Source: Leptospira bouyouniensis
Lineage (GTDB): Bacteria; Spirochaetota; Leptospiria; Leptospirales; Leptospiraceae
Assembly (NCBI RefSeq): GCF_004769525.1
Contig: NZ_RQFT01000002.1
Location: forward strand, 4,632-68,631
Direction: 5' to 3'
Length of the DNA stretch: 64,000 nucleotides
The notes beneath the pieces are model-generated. The model had not been told where the DNA came from, searched no databases, and worked only from the letters and a program-made list of their open reading frames with translations. Within the stretch, counting starts at the first letter, position 1; the number at the start of each line of letters is the position of its first letter. A program made the translations under genes and the position numbers. Below are positions 61,045-64,000 of this stretch, one piece after another.

Positions 61045-63657
61045 ATGGGATTTAAAATAAAAAATCAAAAAAAAAGTAATTATAACTCACCAATTGAATT
61101 ATTTAATGATATAAAAGAAAGGAAAGTTGCAGGACCATTGCTCATTCAAGGCAATGTAATAAATGAATATACATCAAAGTTCCTAAACTCACCAAATGTT
61201 GCATTAGAGATGCCCACTGGAACAGGAAAAACTCTTGTTGCGCTTTTAATTGCAGAGTGGAGGCGAATTCAATATGGAAACAAAATTCTTTATTTATGCC
61301 CCACAAAACAACTTGCCTATCAAACAAAGTTTGAAGCGGAAAATCGCTATGGTATAAAAGTAAATGTAATGGTAGGAGCAAAAAACGAGTTCAGCCAAAA
61401 AGAAACTATGGAATACGAGACTAACAGTAAAATAACTGTTACAACTTATTATTCTTTCTTTAATATAAATCCGTACTTTTCAGATCCAGATATTATAATT
61501 ATAGATGACGCTCATTCAGCAGAGTCAACATTATCTCAATTATTCTCAATTAACCTAACTCCAAGAGACGAATCAAATAAAGGGGCATTTTCTGCCTTTT
61601 TAGAAGAATTAAAGCCAATTTTATCAAATTATGATTTTCCATACTTTAATGGCGAGATTACAAAAAATGCAAATTCAAGTACTTTGCTCCCTATTCATCA
61701 ATACGCGACTTTGATTCCTAAGCTAATCGAATGTTTGGATGAAAATCTAATAAATTCAGATCCTAATAAATTTGCATGGTCCTTGTTAAGAAGTAAATTA
61801 CATTCCTGTAATATTTTCCTTGATAGTGAAGAAATTTTAATTAGGCCATATATCCTCCCTATTCCAACGTTCGATTCCTTTCGAAATGCTAAACAACGGA
61901 TTTTTCTCTCTGCTACGCTAGGCGACGATGGATATTTGAACAGATTATACTGTTTAGACAAAATTGAAAAGGTAAGTGGTAAAGTTGGATCAGAGAAGCA
62001 GGGAGTAGGTAGAAGGTTTTTTTACTTTCCATCAAAGGCATTTGAACCTGCTGAAATAGGAAAATTAATTTTTGATATATTCAAATGCTTTGATAGAGCT
62101 ATATATCTAGTCGCTAGCGACAGTAAAGCGAATAAATTAAAGGAGGAATTCAGAAGTCTTAAATCGGTTACAGTTTTTGGAGTAAGAGATATTGAGTCGT
62201 CTAAGGATAAATTTATCTCAACAAAGAATGCAATAGCAATAATCGCAAATAGATACGATGGAATGAATTTTCCTGGAGATGAGTGTAAACTTATGTTTAT
62301 TGATGACTTTCCTAAAACGTTATCGCTACAAGATTCATTTCTTATCAATCAACTGGGCGGGTCGTTTTTACTTAAAAACAAATTAAATACTAATATTACT
62401 CAAGCACTTGGAAGATGCAATAGGTCAACGTTAGATAATTCTATGATAGTTGTATTAGGTCAAAAATTACCATTGTATCTACTTTCTGAATCTAACTCAA
62501 AGTCATTTCATCCAGAACTACAAGCAGAACTATCCTTTGGCCTAGACCAAAGCGATTTAACTGAAATTAAGTCACTGACTGAATTAATTTCCTTTTTTAA
62601 TAATCAAACTACAGAGTGGCTAGATGCTGAAAAAGCGATCATAGCGATAAGGAATGAAAAAAATCAGGAAATAGCCCCCTATCAATCAGAATTAGCTGAA
62701 TTGTCAAAACTTGAATCTAAATTTCAATTATCATTCTGGGATAATGACCTATTAAAATCACTAGATTATGTAAAAGAAATTCTTTCGAAGGCAAATCACA
62801 GCGAATTACAGCCGTTTCGAATTTTCTGGAATTACATCGCCTCAAATATATATTTTCAATTATTCTTAAAATCTCAAAATACTGCTTTCATGGAAAATTC
62901 GAAATTACATCTTCAACAATCTATTTCTAGTCCACTCGGAAGAGCTTGGCTTGGAGAGTTAGTCACAAACCTCTCAATAAAAAGTCTTCACACCGAAGAT
63001 TCAAAAATTGATCAAATTTCGTTATTACAAGCGCAAAATTTAGAAACATTATTCATTGAAACTGGAATTATATCAAACCGAAACTACAACAAAAGAAAAC
63101 TTAGTATTTTAGATGGATTGAATAGTAAGAAAGCAACAGAATTTGAAATTGCCAATATGCACTTAGGTGAATTTTTAGGATTCGCGATCGATAAGCCTCT
63201 GGATTCAGGTTCATCAGATTGTATTTGGTACCTGCCTAATAAAATCGCATTTGTTTTTGAGGATAATAATGAAGCCTTAGATCAAAATAAAATTACTACA
63301 CATAAAATTGATCAAGCAAATAGACACATTGAAAGAACAAGAGAAAGATTAAAATTAAAAAAAGAGATTCCGTTATACTCTATCATTGTATCAAATTGTG
63401 AAAAGATAGATTTGAATGATCTACCAAATACAAAAAACATTTATTTATGGAAAGTAAAAGATATTATTGCTTGGGCTAATAGATGCTTTAATGAAATTGA
63501 GTCTATAAGGAATACATTTTCTAGCGAAGGAAATATGTTTTGGTACAATGATACTGCAAGGCAAATTCAAAAATCAAATTTTAGCTGTGATTCAATCAGA
63601 AAAGAAATATCCAAAGTTTCTTTTCAAGATTTAGAAATCATTAAAAACGACACATAA
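61045..63657 (+). CDS. XPD-like SF2 helicase with possible C-terminal nuclease
   Basis: The protein has 870 residues. Walker A is MPTGTGKT (about residues 56-63), motif II is IIIDDAHSAES (DDAH at about 153-157), the XPD-like GMNFPGDECKLMFIDDFP lies near 404-421 and motif VI QALGRCNRS near 453-461. That order fits the XPD/DinG branch of superfamily 2. The C-terminal half includes a long helical part and, near residue 709-742, LGEFLGFAIDKP, GSSDCIWYLP and KIAFVFEDNNEA, spaced like a PD-(D/E)XK nuclease but without the final Lys. Stand-alone helicase-nuclease genes in mobile positions are often antiviral. Its stop codon lies inside a CATAAC site of an attC-like structure, with a similar site upstream, suggesting capture as a cassette. 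Confidence 0.6.
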   Translation: MGFKIKNQKKSNYNSPIELFNDIKERKVAGPLLIQGNVINEYTSKFLNSPNVALEMPTGTGKTLVALLIAEWRRIQYGNKILYLCPTKQLAYQTKFEAENRYGIKVNVMVGAKNEFSQKETMEYETNSKITVTTYYSFFNINPYFSDPDIIIIDDAHSAESTLSQLFSINLTPRDESNKGAFSAFLEELKPILSNYDFPYFNGEITKNANSSTLLPIHQYATLIPKLIECLDENLINSDPNKFAWSLLRSKLHSCNIFLDSEEILIRPYILPIPTFDSFRNAKQRIFLSATLGDDGYLNRLYCLDKIEKVSGKVGSEKQGVGRRFFYFPSKAFEPAEIGKLIFDIFKCFDRAIYLVASDSKANKLKEEFRSLKSVTVFGVRDIESSKDKFISTKNAIAIIANRYDGMNFPGDECKLMFIDDFPKTLSLQDSFLINQLGGSFLLKNKLNTNITQALGRCNRSTLDNSMIVVLGQKLPLYLLSESNSKSFHPELQAELSFGLDQSDLTEIKSLTELISFFNNQTTEWLDAEKAIIAIRNEKNQEIAPYQSELAELSKLESKFQLSFWDNDLLKSLDYVKEILSKANHSELQPFRIFWNYIASNIYFQLFLKSQNTAFMENSKLHLQQSISSPLGRAWLGELVTNLSIKSLHTEDSKIDQISLLQAQNLETLFIETGIISNRNYNKRKLSILDGLNSKKATEFEIANMHLGEFLGFAIDKPLDSGSSDCIWYLPNKIAFVFEDNNEALDQNKITTHKIDQANRHIERTRERLKLKKEIPLYSIIVSNCEKIDLNDLPNTKNIYLWKVKDIIAWANRCFNEIESIRNTFSSEGNMFWYNDTARQIQKSNFSCDSIRKEISKVSFQDLEIIKNDT

Positions 63658-63813
63658 CAGCGACTTAACGCTTCGCGTCGGGACTTGCGCCCTCGCTCGG
63701 TCTGCGACACATTCCTTTCTGGAACTCCTCTTGCCTCCGCAAGCCTCGTTCCAGTCCCTAACGTCCCTTCGGGACTCAGGGTCGAGGAACTTCGGTAAGT
63801 CTAGTTCGTTATG
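63653..63813. other. attC-like imperfect dyad
   Basis: CATAAC (63653-63658), spacer, GACTTA (63662-63667) ... TAAGTC (63796-63801), spacer, GTTATG (63808-63813). Outer and inner arms are perfect complements and there is a 128-base centre with smaller hairpins (TCCCTTCGGGA). The outer left arm contains the stop of the helicase gene, as in gene cassettes. Arms do not match the classical GTTRRRY consensus exactly, so this may be a different kind of recombination site or a large terminator. Confidence 0.5.
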
Positions 63814-63902
63814 CGAAAGCCAATGCTTGTATGCCTCAGGACATAGGTAACACTTTCAGGTTTCTAATCCCTTTAGATCACCTTTACAGGAGGGCTTTGG
63901 GG

Positions 63903-64000
63903 ATGCCTTGGAAGGAGAATAATATCGTGGATTTAAGATTTCAATTTGTTCTGGATAGCTTCCAGAATGACGTCAATTTTACTCAGCTTTGTGCTCAGTA
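63903..64000 (+). mobile_element. Start of a second IS481-like transposase (cut by window end)
   Basis: ATG 63903 opens MPWKENNIVDLRFQFVLDSF and QNDVNFTQLCAQ. It matches the beginning of the transposase at 59371 (MPWKETKVIEERIKFI, FADLCRDF) in pattern but not in detail, so it is a related but different IS481 family member. ACATAGGTAACA at 63841-63852 resembles the element-end words at 59309 and 59332. An AGGAGGG site lies upstream of the ATG. Confidence 0.7.

Overview
The window looks like the genome of a Leptospira-type spirochaete. The supporting signs are AT-rich DNA, many small lipoproteins with loose spirochaetal lipoboxes, a giant secreted repeat protein that I recognise as the Leptospira TIGR04388-type 'long' family, and an RND efflux operon that includes Ig-like lipoproteins. 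Two paralogous HTH plasmid-replication-type genes, a ParA/ParB pair, an HUH-type Rep, toxin-antitoxin modules, ArdC pseudogenes and IS481-like transposases suggest an extrachromosomal replicon or an integrated plasmid-like island. The species cannot be named from the sequence alone.

Layout. 0-9.7 kb: the end of an HNH nuclease gene, a small HTH protein, an HUH Rep with 9-bp iteron-like repeats behind it, a broken tandem AAA ATPase, a broken membrane protein, an AAA_14/DUF4143 ATPase, hipBA and the first HTH replication-type gene. 10-25.6 kb (all minus strand): a dense array of toxin-tip modules, each followed by its own lipoprotein gene. It holds fragments of the TIGR04388-type scaffold with M15-like and M23-like metallopeptidase tips, a Cys-His-Asp protease/amidase-like tip, duplicated orphan tips, and several residual tip tails. 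26-32.3 kb: an unknown gene, parB-parA, small lipoproteins, another metallopeptidase tail with a lipoprotein, and the second HTH replication-type gene. 32.3-35.4 kb: VapBC, a SLOG-like protein, a Phd-type antitoxin with a dead PIN toxin, and an ArdC gene killed by one stop codon. 35.6-48 kb: TolC, an Ig-like lipoprotein, a lipoprotein, an adaptor, an RND pump, a degenerate second RND subunit and a TPR lipoprotein. 48.4-56.5 kb: an intact 1959-residue TIGR04388-type protein with a hydrolase-like GHSAG tip, its coupled lipoprotein, a MORN protein and a membrane protein. 56.5-58.9 kb: TPR, NHL-repeat and other lipoproteins. 59-64 kb: a truncated IS481-like transposase fused to an ArdC tail, a large helicase with a possible nuclease tail between attC-like sites, and the start of a second IS481-like transposase.

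Main interpretation. The 48-55 kb locus and the 10-25 kb array look like two parts of one polymorphic toxin system. A large secreted scaffold carries interchangeable C-terminal effector tips, several of which resemble cell-wall hydrolases. Each tip gene ends within a few bases of, or overlapping, the start of a lipoprotein gene that is the likely immunity protein. The array keeps a record of tip replacement: duplicated orphan tips, a chimeric third copy, scaffold fragments joined directly behind older immunity genes, a 70-bp duplicated tail segment, and homopolymer frameshifts. Function is inferred from architecture only. Single in-frame stop codons break several other genes, which fits a decaying accessory replicon.
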